Source: Polaribacter septentrionalilitoris | GTDB taxonomy: Bacteria > Bacteroidota > Bacteroidia > Flavobacteriales > Flavobacteriaceae | Direction: 5' to 3' | Length of the DNA: 64,000 nucleotides | Assembly: GCF_009832745.1 (NCBI RefSeq) | Contig: NZ_VRMJ01000008.1 | Span: 1 to 64,000, forward strand | In this document: positions 63,553-64,000 of the stretch, piece by piece | How the letters are laid out: each line of letters starts with the position of its first letter | How positions within the stretch are numbered: the first letter of the stretch is position 1 | Notes under the pieces: generated by a model | What the model saw: the letters and a program-made list of their open reading frames with translations, nothing else | The model's database searches: none | What the model was told of the DNA's origin: nothing | Program-made: the position numbers and the translations under genes

Positions 63553-64000
63553 TTATTTTGAATAAATATTTAATGTTGCTGTGTCTGGAGCTTCGTTAGA
63601 AACTATTAATAATAATTTTCCGTTTGGGCTATCTTCTGCATTAACTATGGTTAATCCTTCTGGAGAAGTATTTCTTAATCGTTGAATAAAAATTGGATTA
63701 TATACATCTGAAATATTGTAAACTAAAACATCTCCAGATCTTTCTAAACCAATAACAGCAAAAGTGTTTTCACCTTCAACAAAAGTGGATACAGCTTCTG
63801 GTTCAGTTCCTTTATCATCAGATCTGTTTTCTGGGTAATTTCCAAAATCGAAAAGGCCTTTTAATGTAAATTGGTTTCCAGAATCAAAAATTTGCATTCC
63901 ATTAGTATTCCAAATAGAGAAAGATCGAGCACCATAACCATAAATTTGATCAATGTATCCATCACCATCAGTGTCGCCATTTGCAGTTGTAACTTTTAAC
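63553..64000 (-). CDS. Choice-of-anchor I family protein, C-terminal part (cut by window edge)
   Basis: The frame is open to the right window edge; an internal Met at 63897 is not the start. The visible 148 residues include GDTDGDGYIDQIYGYGARSF, GNYPENRSDDKGTEPEAV, FAVIGLERSGDVLVYNISD, NTSPEGLTIVNAEDSPNGK and LLIVSNEAPDTATLNIY. This matches the end of the choice-of-anchor I domain, a beta-propeller protein of bacterial surfaces related to extracellular phosphatases. Visible end lacks a type IX sorting domain. The 5' part, with any signal peptide, is outside the window. Confidence 0.85.
   Translation of the reverse strand, partial: LKVTTANGDTDGDGYIDQIYGYGARSFSIWNTNGMQIFDSGNQFTLKGLFDFGNYPENRSDDKGTEPEAVSTFVEGENTFAVIGLERSGDVLVYNISDVYNPIFIQRLRNTSPEGLTIVNAEDSPNGKLLLIVSNEAPDTATLNIYSK

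Overview
The window is an AT-rich, gene-dense chromosomal segment from a member of the Bacteroidetes, most likely a marine Flavobacteriaceae species (Polaribacter- or Tenacibaculum-like). The basis is the set of family-typical proteins (GSCFA, DUF1501/DUF1800 pair, SelO, a CusA pump fused to a TolC-like domain, TPR histidine kinases), a type IX secretion C-terminal domain, many lipoproteins and several TAnnTTTG -7 promoter boxes. The genus is inference. I saw no rRNA, tRNA, CRISPR array or prophage. The only mobile-element trace is the N-terminus of an IS4-type transposase at the left edge.

Layout. 1-10.5 kb: IS edge, a membrane protein, a large MscS channel, a DEAD-box helicase, TatD nuclease, a small lipoprotein, an O6-methylguanine methyltransferase and a very large exported protein. 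10.6-16.5 kb: a heavy-metal efflux operon (His-rich exported protein, RND pump fused to an outer-membrane factor, membrane-fusion lipoprotein). 16.6-20.5 kb: envelope proteins and ApbE. 20.5-24.9 kb (minus): gpmI, a thioredoxin-like lipoprotein, a HAD-like protein, methionine aminopeptidase, a cupin and a methyltransferase. 25.2-27.9 kb: ankyrin protein, aromatic amino acid hydroxylase and rhodanese.

28-37 kb (minus) is the most unusual part. A LuxR-type response regulator is followed upstream by two tandem TPR histidine kinases with nearly identical catalytic halves, then by the remnant of a probable third kinase, then by exported and membrane proteins of unknown function. Four copies of a palindrome (TACGKCA-nn-TGMCGTA) lie upstream of the regulator gene and of three unknown-function transcription units. 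By manual count each palindrome centre is 35 bp from a -7-like box. This looks like a local regulon, probably controlled by the adjacent regulator.

37.6-44.5 kb (minus): GSCFA protein, DUF1501 protein with Tat-like signal plus type IX sorting domain, DUF1800 protein and alaS. 44.7-48.9 kb (plus): M23 peptidase, MerR regulator, LemA and two TPM-domain proteins; two interleaved 10-bp inverted repeats sit in front of the MerR gene. 49-58.3 kb (minus): a metallophosphatase fused to an outer-membrane barrel, MocA/XdhC molybdenum-cofactor proteins, aldo/keto reductase, and an overlapping msrB-msrA-selO redox-repair operon. 58.4-64 kb: an HD phosphohydrolase fused to a Pycsar-type membrane effector domain, convergent with a GAF-domain protein, then der and a choice-of-anchor I protein cut by the window edge.
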